Source: an uncultured Clostridia bacterium
GTDB lineage: Bacteria > Bacillota > Clostridia > Oscillospirales > JAAYOS01
Assembly (NCBI GenBank): GCA_947631015.1
Contig: CANRJS010000015.1
Coordinates: forward strand, 1 to 44,681
Direction of reading: 5' to 3'
Length of the DNA: 44,681 bases
Notes under the pieces: model-generated
Database searches by the model: none
What the model was told of the DNA's origin: nothing
Seen by the model: only the letters and a program-made list of their open reading frames with translations
Made by a program: the position numbers and the translations under genes
Shown: positions 16,010 to 23,708 of the stretch, piece by piece
How positions within the stretch are numbered: position 1 is the stretch's first letter
Layout of the letters: every line of letters begins with the position of its first letter

Positions 16010-17158
16010 ATGCGGATGCGAAAGAAGAAAAATCTCGAAGCGCGCCTATCGCGCGTCTCCGAGCGTCTTGTCACCGACCCGCACGCCTGCAAGCGCCATT
16101 GGTCGGAGCTTGCGGGGGGACGTCCCGTCCTTCTCGAGATAGGCTGCGGAAAGGGACGCTTCGCCGCGTGCACGGCAAAAGCAATGCCGGACGCGTTTGT
16201 CGTCGCGGCGGAGATAGAGGAAAACGTCCTCGTCATGGCAATGGAAGCGGCGGACGCCGCAGGTGTCGAAAATCTCCGCTTTATCCATACCGACGCGGAG
16301 GCGCTCGGCGCGTACTTCGCCCCGGGCGAGGCGAGCCGCATATATCTCAACTTCAGCGACCCGTGGCCGAAAAGCCCGTCCCGCCGCCTCACCGGCGAGC
16401 GCTTCCTCGGGCTGTACGAAAATCTTCTAGCGGAGGGCGGCGAGCTCCGATTCAAGAGCGACAACCGCTATCTCTTTGACTGGAGCGAGGAGGAGCTTCG
16501 CCGCCTCGGCTGGCGCATAGAGGAGATAACCCACGACCTGCACGCAAGCGGTCTCGACGGCGGCGTCATGACCGAGTACGAGGAGCGCTTCAGTTCGATG
16601 GGCACGCCGATAAACTATCTCCGCGCGCTCCCGCCGGAGGTGCGCCGCGTACCCGAAACCGAGCTTCTGCCGGTGACGTCGCCGGAGGATATAGAGCGCG
16701 TCGCGCGGCTCGCGGAGCAGATCTGGCGCGAGCATTTCACGCCGCTGATAGGCAGGGCGCAGGTCGCATATATGCTTGACAAATTTCAGAGCGTCCACGC
16801 GATAACCGAACAGATAGTGTCCGGCTACGAGTACCGGCTGCTCACCGTCGACGGTGAGGACGCCGGTTACATCGGCACGCACCGTGAGGAGGAGCGGATG
16901 TTCCTCTCGAAGCTCTACGTCGCGCGGAGGTATCGCGGGCGCGGCTATGCCGGTCTGATGCTCGACGACCTGATATGCCGCTCAGATGGGCTCCGCTCGA
17001 TATATCTCACCTGCAACAAGCATAACGACGGGTCGCTTGCCGTATACAGGGCGCGCGGCTTTGAGGTCATCGACAGCGTAGTCACCGACATTGGCGGCGG
17101 CTTTGTGATGGACGACTACATCTTTGAATTGAAGCTCCCCGGGAGGGATGACAAATGA
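16010..17158 (+). CDS. trmB: tRNA (guanine-N7)-methyltransferase TrmB fused to a GNAT acetyltransferase domain
   Basis: 382 residues, about 165 more than ordinary TrmB. Residues 1-212 are TrmB: SAM-site LLEIGCGKGRFAA near 40, AAEIEENVLVMAM, FSDPWPKSPSRRLTGERFL near 120, and GELRFKSDNRYLFDW near 145. It makes 7-methylguanosine at tRNA position 46. The loop after DPWPK is about two residues shorter than usual. Residues about 225-375 form a GNAT domain with the acetyl-CoA motif ARRYRGRGYAGLMLDDL near 305 and YRARGFEVIDSV. No stop or frameshift separates them. The ATG at 16010 is preferred over one 6 bases later because GGAGGA is 9 bases upstream. The stop overlaps the next gene by ATGA. Confidence 0.9.
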   Translation: MRMRKKKNLEARLSRVSERLVTDPHACKRHWSELAGGRPVLLEIGCGKGRFAACTAKAMPDAFVVAAEIEENVLVMAMEAADAAGVENLRFIHTDAEALGAYFAPGEASRIYLNFSDPWPKSPSRRLTGERFLGLYENLLAEGGELRFKSDNRYLFDWSEEELRRLGWRIEEITHDLHASGLDGGVMTEYEERFSSMGTPINYLRALPPEVRRVPETELLPVTSPEDIERVARLAEQIWREHFTPLIGRAQVAYMLDKFQSVHAITEQIVSGYEYRLLTVDGEDAGYIGTHREEERMFLSKLYVARRYRGRGYAGLMLDDLICRSDGLRSIYLTCNKHNDGSLAVYRARGFEVIDSVVTDIGGGFVMDDYIFELKLPGRDDK

Positions 17159-17745
17159 ACGTTTGCGTTCGCAGAGTGAACGAGTGGGACGCGCCCGCGA
17201 TGCTGAAGATATACGCCGAGGCGATAGAGGACGGGCTTTCCCCGCATGAGCGCGAAGTGCCGGAGCTTTCCGAGTTTGTCCGCCGCGTCGACCGCTACAC
17301 CTACTCGCGCGGCTGGACGCTCGCGGACGTCGACGGACGGTGCGCGGGCTTCGCAGTCGCGCACGAGTGTCTCGACGCGCCGGACGACCCGTACCTGCTC
17401 GACGTCGAGGTCTACGTCCTCCGCTCTATGCGCCGCTGCGGCGTCGGCAGCGCCGTTGCGGGGCTTATCCGCGACCTCGCGGAGCTCGGCAACCGCCGCG
17501 CGCTCCGCGTCCGCCTGCCCGAGTCGAACGCGGGAGCCGTCGCGTTCTTCGAGAGCATCGGCTACGGATTTCTCCGCCGGGACGCGCATTTCCGTCTGAA
17601 AGACAGCGCTCCGGAGGCATGGGTGGTGCTTGAGTGTCGCCTCTCCCCCGCCGACCCGAATCCCATGCGCCCGACAAAGCCCTACCTCGTCCTCTCCGCA
17701 GACTACGAGGCGGCGCGCCTAGCGCGCGGCGCCGGCATCAGGTGA
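17155..17745 (+). CDS. GNAT-family N-acetyltransferase
   Basis: 196 residues; starts at an ATG overlapping the trmB-GNAT stop by four bases, so translation is coupled. The N-terminus VRRVNEWDAPAMLKIYAEAI resembles the phosphinothricin/amino-acid acetyltransferase group. The acetyl-CoA motif is LRSMRRCGVGSAVAGLIRDL near residue 90, followed by LPESNAGAVAFFESIGYGF near 120. The substrate is unknown. The last 35 residues (PNPMRPTKPYLVLSAD onward) extend beyond the fold. It is not a duplicate of the GNAT domain fused to TrmB; only the general fold is shared. Confidence 0.85.
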   Translation: MNVCVRRVNEWDAPAMLKIYAEAIEDGLSPHEREVPELSEFVRRVDRYTYSRGWTLADVDGRCAGFAVAHECLDAPDDPYLLDVEVYVLRSMRRCGVGSAVAGLIRDLAELGNRRALRVRLPESNAGAVAFFESIGYGFLRRDAHFRLKDSAPEAWVVLECRLSPADPNPMRPTKPYLVLSADYEAARLARGAGIR

Positions 17746-17787
17746 CCCGCCTCCCGTCTGACGCATCCGCATAAATACATCAAAAAA

Positions 17788-17818
17788 CGCCCCGCGCCCG
17801 AACATCGGGCGCGGGGCG
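17788..17818. terminator. Intrinsic terminator after the GNAT gene
   Basis: A 13-bp perfect stem CGCCCCGCGCCCG (17788-17800) with 17806-17818, 5-base loop. A run of six T follows on the minus strand; the plus side has CAGTTTG only. Probably stops trmB-GNAT transcription and blocks antisense reading from the right. Confidence 0.8.
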
Positions 17819-17828
17819 CAGTTTGTAA

Positions 17829-18633
17829 AAGCCTCGCAGAGTTTCGCGCCGAAGGCGGCGTCCGCATCCTAATCAGCTCAATGTCGGCAATATTCGCAGA
17901 GCGAATATTACGAGCGAGGGCTGTAAAATGTCGGATGAGGAATTGGTTCGAGCCCTCGCGGTTCGCAGCGGTTGAAGCCCACGGCAAAGCCGCCAACTTC
18001 GCGCAGGGGATTCATATTAATGTCGGGCTTTGCCCGCGAAGCGGGCAAAGCTCACGAGAGCTGAACAGGTACCGATACGGAAAGTGTCGGCGCCCTCGTG
18101 TTCGCCCCGAGCATTTCAATCGGAAGGGCTCCCAAACGCTCCGAAGGAGCGTTTGGAAATCGCGCATCAGACCTCGGTGCTCCGCGCCGAGGTCCCGACA
18201 AAGCCTTGCAGAGTTCGCCGCCAAAGGCGGCGAAATAAGCCCAAATCCGTTTTTTTCGGCGGCGTGTACAATGCGCCCACTGACCAATACTTCATTCGAC
18301 TCTCTACCGGGCGCATCAGACCTCGGCGCTTCGCGCCGACGTCCCGACTTTCTGCGAATTGAAGGGCGAAAACTCCTCTCGCAGAGCGTGCGTCGATTTT
18401 CCGCCGAAGGCGGCTCCGCGCCTGTTCGCGCGGTTGAAGTTGCTTGCCAAGGGCAAGCAACTTCGCGGAGCCCCGATTCATTCGGGGCGAGCATTTCAAT
18501 TGAAAGGGCTCCCACGCGGTCACTGACCGCGTGGGAATTGCGTAGCGGAGCTTTTGCCGCCGGCAGAGCTCCGCTCTGTCCGGCGGCTTCGTGAGAAATA
18601 AGTCGCGGGCGAAGCCCGCGACTATTTCTCACG
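17829..18633. repeat. Large mosaic hairpin-repeat array, 0.8 kb, no gene
   Basis: The longest copy of the window's repeat family. In order: module B fragment (GCCTCGCAGAGTTTCGCGCC, 17833 on); a partial core with hairpin 3 at 18131-18156 (arms CCCAAACGCTCC, loop GAA); module B with GCCGCCAAAGGCGGC (18204-18290) and the GGCGGCGTGTACAATGCGCCC segment; module C near 18370-18425; a full core with hairpins at 18436-18464, 18471-18487 and 18511-18535; module E (GCCGCCGG...CCGGCGGC, 18556-18587); and the terminal hairpin 18591-18632 that overlaps the HAD stop codon. Open frames crossing it are Arg/Ser-rich and recur only because the repeat recurs. Confidence 0.85.
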
Positions 18634-19318
18634 AAAGCGTAGCGTCGAGCTCTCGCACGTCGTCGATTATATAGTCCGGGACGGCGGGCGGGTCGTCCGG
18701 GAGCGGTCGTCCGAAGCTCACCCAGCAGGTCGGGATGCCCGCGCGGACGCCGCCGAGGATGTCGCTTGTGAGCGAGTCGCCCACGACGAGCGCCTCGCGC
18801 CTGTCCTCTATCCCGAGGCGGCGGCAGACCTCGTCGAAGTATTCCGCGCTCGGCTTGGACGCGCCGAGCTCGCCCGAAATGAAGATATTCTCCCCGAAGA
18901 CGGCGTCGAGCCCGCTTTTTCCGTACCGCGAGCGCTGCACCTGCGGGATGCCGTTCGTTATCACCGCTACGGTGTGCGACTTCTTCGCGCGCTCGACTGC
19001 CTCGCGCGCGCCGGGGAGCGTCATGCCGCAGTCCGAGAGGTTTCGGACGTATGCCGCGTTCATTTGAAGCCCGTCTCCCGGAACGCCGAGCGCTTCGAGC
19101 AGGCGCGTGAAGCGCAGACGCTGCATGTCCGCGCTCGTCACCTCCCCGCGCTCTATCTGCTTCCAGAGCGCGTCGTTTATCCCGCTGTAGAGTGCGAGGT
19201 TCGCGTCCGTCGGCGGAACGCCGAACTCCTCCGCCGTCCGCATGAACGCCTCCCGCTCCGCCGCGTTGAAGTCAAAGAGAGTGTTGTCCGCGTCAAAAAG
19301 AATGTACCTGAATTTCAT
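18629..19318 (-). CDS. HAD-family pyrimidine nucleotidase, YjjG-like
   Basis: 229 residues. HAD superfamily with motif I FDADNTLFDF (residues 8-17; nucleophile Asp9), motif II VITNG near 119, motif III Lys in GELGASKPSAEYF near 150, and motif IV VVGDSLTSDILGG near 178. The overall pattern (NTLFDFNAAEREAF, ALWKQIERGEVT) matches the YjjG branch, which removes phosphate from non-canonical pyrimidine nucleotides. AAAGGAGCGGGC lies before the ATG at 19318. The stop codon lies inside a repeat hairpin (18591-18632). Probably read through from the rplT operon or from a weak local promoter. Confidence 0.85.
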   Translation of the reverse strand: MKFRYILFDADNTLFDFNAAEREAFMRTAEEFGVPPTDANLALYSGINDALWKQIERGEVTSADMQRLRFTRLLEALGVPGDGLQMNAAYVRNLSDCGMTLPGAREAVERAKKSHTVAVITNGIPQVQRSRYGKSGLDAVFGENIFISGELGASKPSAEYFDEVCRRLGIEDRREALVVGDSLTSDILGGVRAGIPTCWVSFGRPLPDDPPAVPDYIIDDVRELDATLS

Positions 19319-19327
19319 GCCCGCTCC
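19319..19327 (-). promoter_or_regulatory. HAD-gene ribosome site that can pair with an upstream hairpin arm
   Basis: The mRNA has GGAGCGGGC immediately before AUG. The same nine bases form the 5' arm of the hairpin at 19385-19406, whose 3' arm GCCCGCUCC could pair with this site instead. That would hide the Shine-Dalgarno sequence. Seen directly as base complementarity; regulation is inference. Confidence 0.4.
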
Positions 19328-19384
19328 TTTTTATAATGACCCGCTGTTTCATAATGTCTCGCCGACTTGCGGTAAATTGCCAAA

Positions 19385-19406
19385 GGAGCGGGCATAAGCC
19401 CGCTCC
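19385..19406 (-). terminator. Hairpin terminator after rplT
   Basis: 9-bp perfect stem GGAGCGGGC/GCCCGCTCC with a 4-base loop, 22 bases past the rplT stop, followed by TTTGGCAATTT. Moderate strength, so some read-through into the HAD gene is likely. Confidence 0.7.
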
Positions 19407-19427
19407 TGCGATTTGCCGCGAATTTTC

Positions 19428-19781
19428 TTACTTTGCCGCCTTTGCGGTCTCGACGAGCGCCTTGAACGCGTCCATATCGCTCACGGCGAGCTCGGAGAGG
19501 ACCTTGCGGTTCATGTTGATGCCCGCGACCTTGAGGCCGTGCATCAGCGTGGAGTAGTTGGTGCCGCACATCTTCGCCGCAGCGTTGATGCGGGTTATCC
19601 ACAGGCGGCGGAAGTCGCGCTTGCGGAGGCGCCTGCCGATATATGCGTACTGGCCGCTCTTCATGACGGCTTCGTTTGCCATCTTGAAGTGCTTCGACTT
19701 GGCGCCGAAGTAGCCCTTGGCCAGCTTGAGGATCTTATTCCTGCGCTTGCGCGTCATCATCGCGCCCTTAACTCTTGCCAT
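19428..19781 (-). CDS. rplT: 50S ribosomal protein L20
   Basis: 117 residues, the usual length. Start [20 protein letters not shown], then [20 protein letters not shown] and [20 protein letters not shown], all typical of L20. L20 binds 23S rRNA early in large-subunit assembly and in Bacillus represses its own operon by binding the infC leader mRNA. Last gene of infC-rpmI-rplT. Its stop is followed by a hairpin terminator. Confidence 0.98.
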   Translation of the reverse strand: MARVKGAMMTRKRRNKILKLAKGYFGAKSKHFKMANEAVMKSGQYAYIGRRLRKRDFRRLWITRINAAAKMCGTNYSTLMHGLKVAGINMNRKVLSELAVSDMDAFKALVETAKAAK

Positions 19782-19824
19782 ATTTCAATCGTCCTTTCTG
19801 TAAGCTCCCTTGCGGGTGAGATTT

Positions 19825-20022
19825 TTACGCGTACGGGATGAGACGCTTGAGCTGCGCCTCGTTCGACGGAGCGGCGTACTTCTGCTTGCGGAAAGAACGC
19901 TTCAGCTTCGTGGTCTTCTTGTTGAGTATGTGGTTGTGGAAAGCGGGGTTGCGCTTTACCTTGCCTTTCGCGGTGAGCGAGAAACGCTTCTTTGCGCCGC
20001 TGTGGGTCTTGATCTTAGGCAT
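19825..20022 (-). CDS. rpmI: 50S ribosomal protein L35
   Basis: 65 residues: [20 protein letters not shown] at the start and KRLIPYA at the end, the normal L35 form. The ATG at 20022 overlaps the infC stop (AAAATGCCTAAG), so translation is coupled. 43 bases separate it from rplT. Confidence 0.98.
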   Translation of the reverse strand: MPKIKTHSGAKKRFSLTAKGKVKRNPAFHNHILNKKTTKLKRSFRKQKYAAPSNEAQLKRLIPYA

Positions 20023-20623
20023 TTTCGTTACCTTCTTCCTTCGTAGTGTTTTCCGGCTCAGCCTCGGGCGCGGGGGCCTGGGGCTTCTGCTGCTTCTTGG
20101 GTTCCGGCTTCTGCGGCTTCGGCGCGAGGAACATTGCCATGCTCCTGCCCTCGAGCTTCGGCGGTTTCTCAACATTTGCGATGTCGCTCAGTCCCTCGGC
20201 AAACTTCTCGAGCTGCTGCTCGCCCAAAGACGAGTGCGCTATCGCGCGCCCACGGAAGCGAACCGAAATTTTCAGCTTGTTGCCGTCGGCAAGGAACTTT
20301 CTCGCGCTCTTGGCCTTGAACTCGATGTCGTGAACGTCGATATTCGGGCTGAGGCGTATCTCCTTTGTCTCGACCACGCGCTGGTTGCGCCGCGACTCCT
20401 TCTCCTTCTTTGACTGCTCGAAGCGGAACTTGCCGTAGTCCATGACGCGGCAGACGGGCGGCTCCGCCTTGGGCGCGATCTTCACAAGGTCGAGCTCGTG
20501 CTGCATGGCTATGTCGAGCGCCTTCGAAGACGGCATCACGCCAAGCTGTTCCCCGTCCGGCCCTATCAGGCGGACTTCCTTGTCGCGGATCTCTTCATTG
20601 ATTTGATGAGCGAGCTTGCTGAT
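20015..20623 (-). CDS. infC: Translation initiation factor IF-3, non-AUG (AUC) start
   Basis: About 202 residues. Seen: [52 protein letters not shown]-type [13 protein letters not shown], and the C-terminal domain [17 protein letters not shown]. After [13 protein letters not shown] there is an added tail of about 35 residues rich in Pro, Lys, Gln and Glu. No ATG, GTG or TTG lies near the expected start; GGAGGTGTT is followed by two ATC codons (20626-20624 and 20623-20621), then AGCAAGCTC. Initiation at AUC fits the known habit of infC to use AUU/AUC, through which IF-3 limits its own synthesis. rpmI overlaps the 3' end. Confidence 0.93.
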   Translation of the reverse strand: MSKLAHQINEEIRDKEVRLIGPDGEQLGVMPSSKALDIAMQHELDLVKIAPKAEPPVCRVMDYGKFRFEQSKKEKESRRNQRVVETKEIRLSPNIDVHDIEFKAKSARKFLADGNKLKISVRFRGRAIAHSSLGEQQLEKFAEGLSDIANVEKPPKLEGRSMAMFLAPKPQKPEPKKQQKPQAPAPEAEPENTTKEEGNENA

Positions 20624-20850
20624 GATAACACCTCCAAAAAACTTATCCGTAAAAGCCGAACGAACGCCGCTGCTGTGCAGCGGCCGCCGCATCCGGGTGC
20701 GGGACGTCTCTCTTTCACACAACAAAAAAGCAGACGCACGAACCGTCTGCCGCAAGCGCAGAGGGGCATGTCTCCCCTCCGTAACGCTATTGACCCGCTG
20801 CCATTGGCGGCAAGGTGAGGCCGGCAGGCGACCCGCTTCCTTTTGCTCAA
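20624..20850 (-). promoter_or_regulatory. infC-rpmI-rplT leader, probable attenuator (L20-leader type)
   Basis: About 220 untranslated bases between the promoter and infC. It holds several hairpins: GAGGGG/CCCCTC near 20767-20785, then a terminator hairpin (20730-20750), then a further GCAGCGGC-rich stretch before the ribosome site. In Bacillus the same operon has a leader where L20 binding promotes termination. The layout here is the same, but I could not match the L20-binding fold base by base, so the ligand is inference. Confidence 0.65.
20722..20750 (-). terminator. Leader terminator upstream of infC
   Basis: 7-bp stem GCAGACG/CGTCTGC (20750-20744 with 20736-20730), 7-base loop, followed on the minus strand by TTTTTTGTTG. 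It lies in the leader, about 100 bases before infC, the right place for attenuation. Confidence 0.8.
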
Positions 20851-20852
20851 TT

Positions 20853-20881
20853 ATTATAACCTCCCCGCGCGGCTTTGTCAA
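20853..20881 (-). promoter_or_regulatory. Consensus promoter of the infC operon
   Basis: Minus strand TTGACA (20881-20876), 17-base spacer, TATAAT (20858-20853): a perfect housekeeping promoter, as expected for translation genes. Confidence 0.92.
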
Positions 20882-20932
20882 GAGAAAACTCGGGAAATCT
20901 TTTATAAATTTCATATCCGCCGTCATGCGCGC

Positions 20933-20961
20933 TTGAGTTGCCGCCGAAACTGTGTTAAAAT
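20933..20961 (+). promoter_or_regulatory. Promoter of the first anchored paralogue
   Basis: TTGAGT (20933-20938), 17-base spacer, TAAAAT (20956-20961), about 84 bases before the ATG at 21045. A GCCGCCGTCC/GGCGGCGCTC hairpin lies in the leader. Confidence 0.7.
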
Positions 20962-21044
20962 CAGTGTAAAGAGGCAACGCGCCGCCGTCCGGCGGCGCTC
21001 CACAGTACATCGCGCCGCGTGCGAACGCGCGGGAAAGGCAGAAA

Positions 21045-22091
21045 ATGGAGACTAAGCTTCGCCGTTCCGTAATACCGATAATCGCCATACTCGTCTTTTT
21101 CGGCATATCCTTTGCGCTGTTCTCGCTTATCTCGGGCAGGGACAGCGCGGGCGAGCCGAACGAGCGCTTCGGCCTCGTGAGTGGGGACGCATACTCGCTG
21201 CAACCCGAGGGCGAGCCCTTCGGCGAGCCCACAAGCGACGGCGCGTTGTCGCTCGGGCGGTACTTTGTCGACTCCGCGCGGTACGTCTACCAATATTATA
21301 CCCGGGACGTCAAGCTCTGGACGCCGGCAGACGGCCTTGCGAAGGACGGCTCGGACGGGCTGACGCTCGCCCTTACCTTCTCCGTTGAGGAGGGGCACGA
21401 GCTTTTCCCCGCCGTTTTCTTCCGCTCGGTCTCGCCCGACCCTTACGCCTCGGGCGAGATCGTCCGTCTGCACGAGGACGGCGGCAGCGAGACCGTCTGC
21501 GGCGTGGAATACGTCGGCGGGACACCCATGAGCTTCGGCGCGGGCGAGCACACCGTCCGCGTGCGCTTCCCCGTCTCCGAGCCCGGACGCTACCGCCTCA
21601 CGCTCCGCTTCGGCGAGGACAGCGGCGAGGAGTGCACCGCGAGCGGAACGGTCGTAATCCCGGAGGCGTCCGAGCGCGACTTCGACCTTATATCCGTCGA
21701 CCTCACTCCCTACTCCGGCACGGACGCGGAGAGCGAGGGGCACGTCCGCGCGGCGGCGATCTGCCGCTCGAACGTCGGCTCGCTCCCGTATCAGGACCTT
21801 CAGAACGTCCGTCTCGAACGCCTCTCCGGCGGAACTTGGGTGGACGCGTCCTCCGCCGTGAAATACCTTGTCGACATGACGCAGTCAAACCCCTACGTCT
21901 CGCCCGTGGCATACAACGTGACCGACCCCGCGACGGGGAAGACGGCAGACGATATCTTCTGCGGCGTCGCGGAGTTCGCCGCCGCGCCGGACACGCGTTA
22001 CCGCCTCACGCTCGAGTTCTGCGAGAACGCGGACGGCTCCGGCGAGCGGTACGTCCTTCGCTTCGAGATATATGTCCCCGGAGAGGCATGA
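21045..22091 (+). CDS. Membrane-anchored extracytoplasmic protein, paralogue 1 of 3
   Basis: 348 residues. Residues 8-30 (VIPIIAILVFFGISFALFSL) form one membrane segment after a basic start; there is no lipobox Cys, so it is likely an uncleaved anchor. The rest is acidic, beta-rich and outside the cell by inference. I recognise no named domain. The second half is clearly related to the protein at 22476-23567: both have FDLIS-D, ICRSN-G-LPYQDL, a Y-V-DP-TG segment, then CG-A, and end RYRLTLEFCENADGSGER. A segment PVSEPGRYRLTLRFGEDSGE suggests an Ig-like strand. RBS GGAAAGG before the ATG. Role unknown. Confidence 0.75.
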   Translation: METKLRRSVIPIIAILVFFGISFALFSLISGRDSAGEPNERFGLVSGDAYSLQPEGEPFGEPTSDGALSLGRYFVDSARYVYQYYTRDVKLWTPADGLAKDGSDGLTLALTFSVEEGHELFPAVFFRSVSPDPYASGEIVRLHEDGGSETVCGVEYVGGTPMSFGAGEHTVRVRFPVSEPGRYRLTLRFGEDSGEECTASGTVVIPEASERDFDLISVDLTPYSGTDAESEGHVRAAAICRSNVGSLPYQDLQNVRLERLSGGTWVDASSAVKYLVDMTQSNPYVSPVAYNVTDPATGKTADDIFCGVAEFAAAPDTRYRLTLEFCENADGSGERYVLRFEIYVPGEA

Positions 22092-22121
22092 CCCGCTCCC
22101 CGCTTGACATTTTCCCGCCCC

Positions 22122-22170
22122 GAAAAATTTTTCAAAAAAGCTGTCCCGAAAATCCGACGTCCGGACATAT
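22122..22170 (+). promoter_or_regulatory. Promoter/operator-like element, A/T palindrome plus TGTCC-N15-CGGACATAT
   Basis: GAAAAATTTTTC (22122-22133), then CAAAAAAGC, TGTCC (22142-22146), 15 bases, CGGACATAT (22162-22170). The same arrangement with the same 15-base spacing lies upstream of the third paralogue (28699-28748). TGTCC and GGACA are also inverted copies of each other. It could be a promoter for an alternative (ECF-type) sigma factor with an A/T upstream element, or an operator for a dimeric regulator. Here it is 305 bases from its gene, with a repeat array in between. Confidence 0.6.
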
Positions 22171-22186
22171 GGCAATAGAAACGCGA

Positions 22187-22452
22187 AACAGCTTTGTGCC
22201 GACGTCCCAACCTTATGCGCCCCGGACGACGAAAAATTCTTTGCGCGGAGCGCGCTTCGAGCGCCGCAGGCGCTCCCGCGCCTGTTCGCGCGGTCAAATA
22301 TCGCCGCTTGCGGCGATTTTGCGCAGGGCGATTCACTCGCCCGAGCATGTTTAATCGGAAGGGCTCCCAAACGCTCCAACGGAGCGTTTGGGAATTGCGA
22401 ACCGGCGCGGAGCGCGCTGCGCGCGCGAGCACGAGCACGATTTCCCGCGAAG
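22187..22452. repeat. Mosaic hairpin repeat between the first two paralogues
   Basis: Contains module C (about 22228-22275), the full core with hairpin 1 (ATCGCCG/CGGCGAT, 22300-22317), hairpin 2 (GGGCGATTCACTCGCCC, 22326-22342) and hairpin 3 (12-bp arms CCCAAACGCTCC, loop AAC, 22366-22392), then a fragment ending TTTCCCGCGAAG. No gene in this stretch. Confidence 0.85.
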
Positions 22453-22475
22453 CAAAGATGAAAGGGGACATGAAG

Positions 22476-23567
22476 ATGAAAAGGTCAGCCCTCGCGCTGC
22501 TGCTTCTCGCGGCGCTGATGCTCCCGTCCTGCTCAAAGCAGACCTCCGACGAAAACACCGACTTCGGCCTCGTCGGGGTCTACTCCCCCGCCGACTCCGT
22601 GGAGATAACCGACTGCACGGGCGACACCGACGCGCTCCTCGCCACCGAGATACTCCCGAACACCTCGGACGGCGTGTACTCCGACTATATGAAAAGCGGA
22701 TACGTGGTACAGAACTCGGCGGACGGTCTCACGCTGCACGTCCGTCTCGCCGCCGTCGGCGACGACTCGGTTCTGCTCACCTCGTCCGTCGGCGACGACA
22801 CGCCCTTCCCCGACGAGCCCTTCGGATATATCGATCGGCTCGGCGAGGACGGAGGGTGGACAAAGCTCGGCGCCATAGAGTATATCTACAGCAATGCCCT
22901 GACGTATCTTTCCTCGGTAGTCTCCGAGCCGACTGCGCTGAGGATAACTCCCGGCCTCGCCGTCGAAGTCGGCATCCGCTTCCCTCTGCACGAGCCGGGC
23001 ACCTATCGGATAACCTACTACTACCGGGCGGCGGAGTATGACGGCGGTTACATGGGCTGGACCTACAGCGAGCCGCGCTCGATAAGCCACACCGTCACCG
23101 TTCCCGAACCGAGCGGAAGGAAATTTGACCTCATATCGGCGGATATCGGCGCGCACGAAATTACTGACGACGGCAGCTTCGTTCTGTACATCGGCGCGCT
23201 CTGCCGCTCAAACGACGGCACCCTGCCGTATCAGGACCTGCTTGCGACGCGGCTTGAGATCTACTCCGCTGGACGCTGGGCTCCCGCGCCGAGCGACGGC
23301 TACTCCGCCGTCACCGGGCTTCGTGACGAGGAGTCGGAGAACCCCTTCTACTCCCCCTCCGCGTACTACACGGAGGACCCGTTCACCGGCGAGGACGTAA
23401 CGAACGTGATATGCGGCACGGCGAAGGTGACACTCTCCGACCCCTCGGCGCGTTACCGCCTCACGATGGAGTTCTGCGAGAACCCGGACGGCTCCGGCGA
23501 GCGGTGGATACTCACCCTCTACCTCATCGGCGGCGCCGCGCCGGATGAAATAGTCCATCTCAGCTGA
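22476..23567 (+). CDS. Predicted lipoprotein, paralogue 2 of 3
   Basis: 363 residues from ATG 22476, chosen for AAAGGGG 9 bases upstream; ATGs 6 and 18 bases earlier are alternatives. Signal peptide MKRSALALLLLAALMLPSC with a lipobox-like LPSC, Cys19 being the predicted lipidated residue; the maturing enzyme Lgt is encoded just downstream. The mature part starts polar (SKQTSDENTDFGLVGVY). Related to paralogue 1 through FDLISADI, ALCRSNDGTLPYQDL, CGTAKV and RYRLTMEFCENPDGSGER. PLHEPGTYRITYYY resembles an Ig-like strand. No enzymatic motif is seen; a surface-binding or sensory role is possible but unproven. Confidence 0.8.
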   Translation: MKRSALALLLLAALMLPSCSKQTSDENTDFGLVGVYSPADSVEITDCTGDTDALLATEILPNTSDGVYSDYMKSGYVVQNSADGLTLHVRLAAVGDDSVLLTSSVGDDTPFPDEPFGYIDRLGEDGGWTKLGAIEYIYSNALTYLSSVVSEPTALRITPGLAVEVGIRFPLHEPGTYRITYYYRAAEYDGGYMGWTYSEPRSISHTVTVPEPSGRKFDLISADIGAHEITDDGSFVLYIGALCRSNDGTLPYQDLLATRLEIYSAGRWAPAPSDGYSAVTGLRDEESENPFYSPSAYYTEDPFTGEDVTNVICGTAKVTLSDPSARYRLTMEFCENPDGSGERWILTLYLIGGAAPDEIVHLS

Positions 23568-23615
23568 GCGCGGACGCGCTCCGAGCCGTATCTTTCAAAA
23601 CCGCCCTCTTTCGTC

Positions 23616-23644
23616 TTGTCAATCCTGCCGCGCTGTGCTAAAAT
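23616..23644 (+). promoter_or_regulatory. Promoter of lgt-folD-fhs
   Basis: TTGTCA (23616-23621), 17-base spacer, TAAAAT (23639-23644), about 65 bases before lgt. Confidence 0.75.
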
Positions 23645-23708
23645 AGGTGTGCGGCAGGATCTGGAGTTTTGCTCCGCCGCCGTTCCGAAAGGAGGGCAAC
23701 CCCTGTTT

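Noticed and set aside
16010..17158. Frameshift artefact as the cause of the TrmB-GNAT fusion
   Set aside because: The frame is uninterrupted and the linker (ALPPEVRRVPETELLPVTSP) is plausible. The upstream part ends at normal TrmB length with no nearby stop in another frame fitting better, so fusion is preferred, though an assembly error cannot be fully excluded.
18436..18535. Integron attC sites
   Set aside because: The three-hairpin core is structured and has variable stems, but no integrase, cassette genes or conserved attC core sites (RYYYAAC/GTTRRRY) are seen.
18012..18632. A 206-codon minus-strand frame, and similar ones at 17881-18594, 22194-22475, 39177-40712 (part) and 40394-40810, with shared peptides such as LAPNESGLR
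   Set aside because: The shared peptides come from the DNA repeat modules. The frames cross hairpins, have no ribosome site and are Arg/Ser-rich; none matches a protein family.
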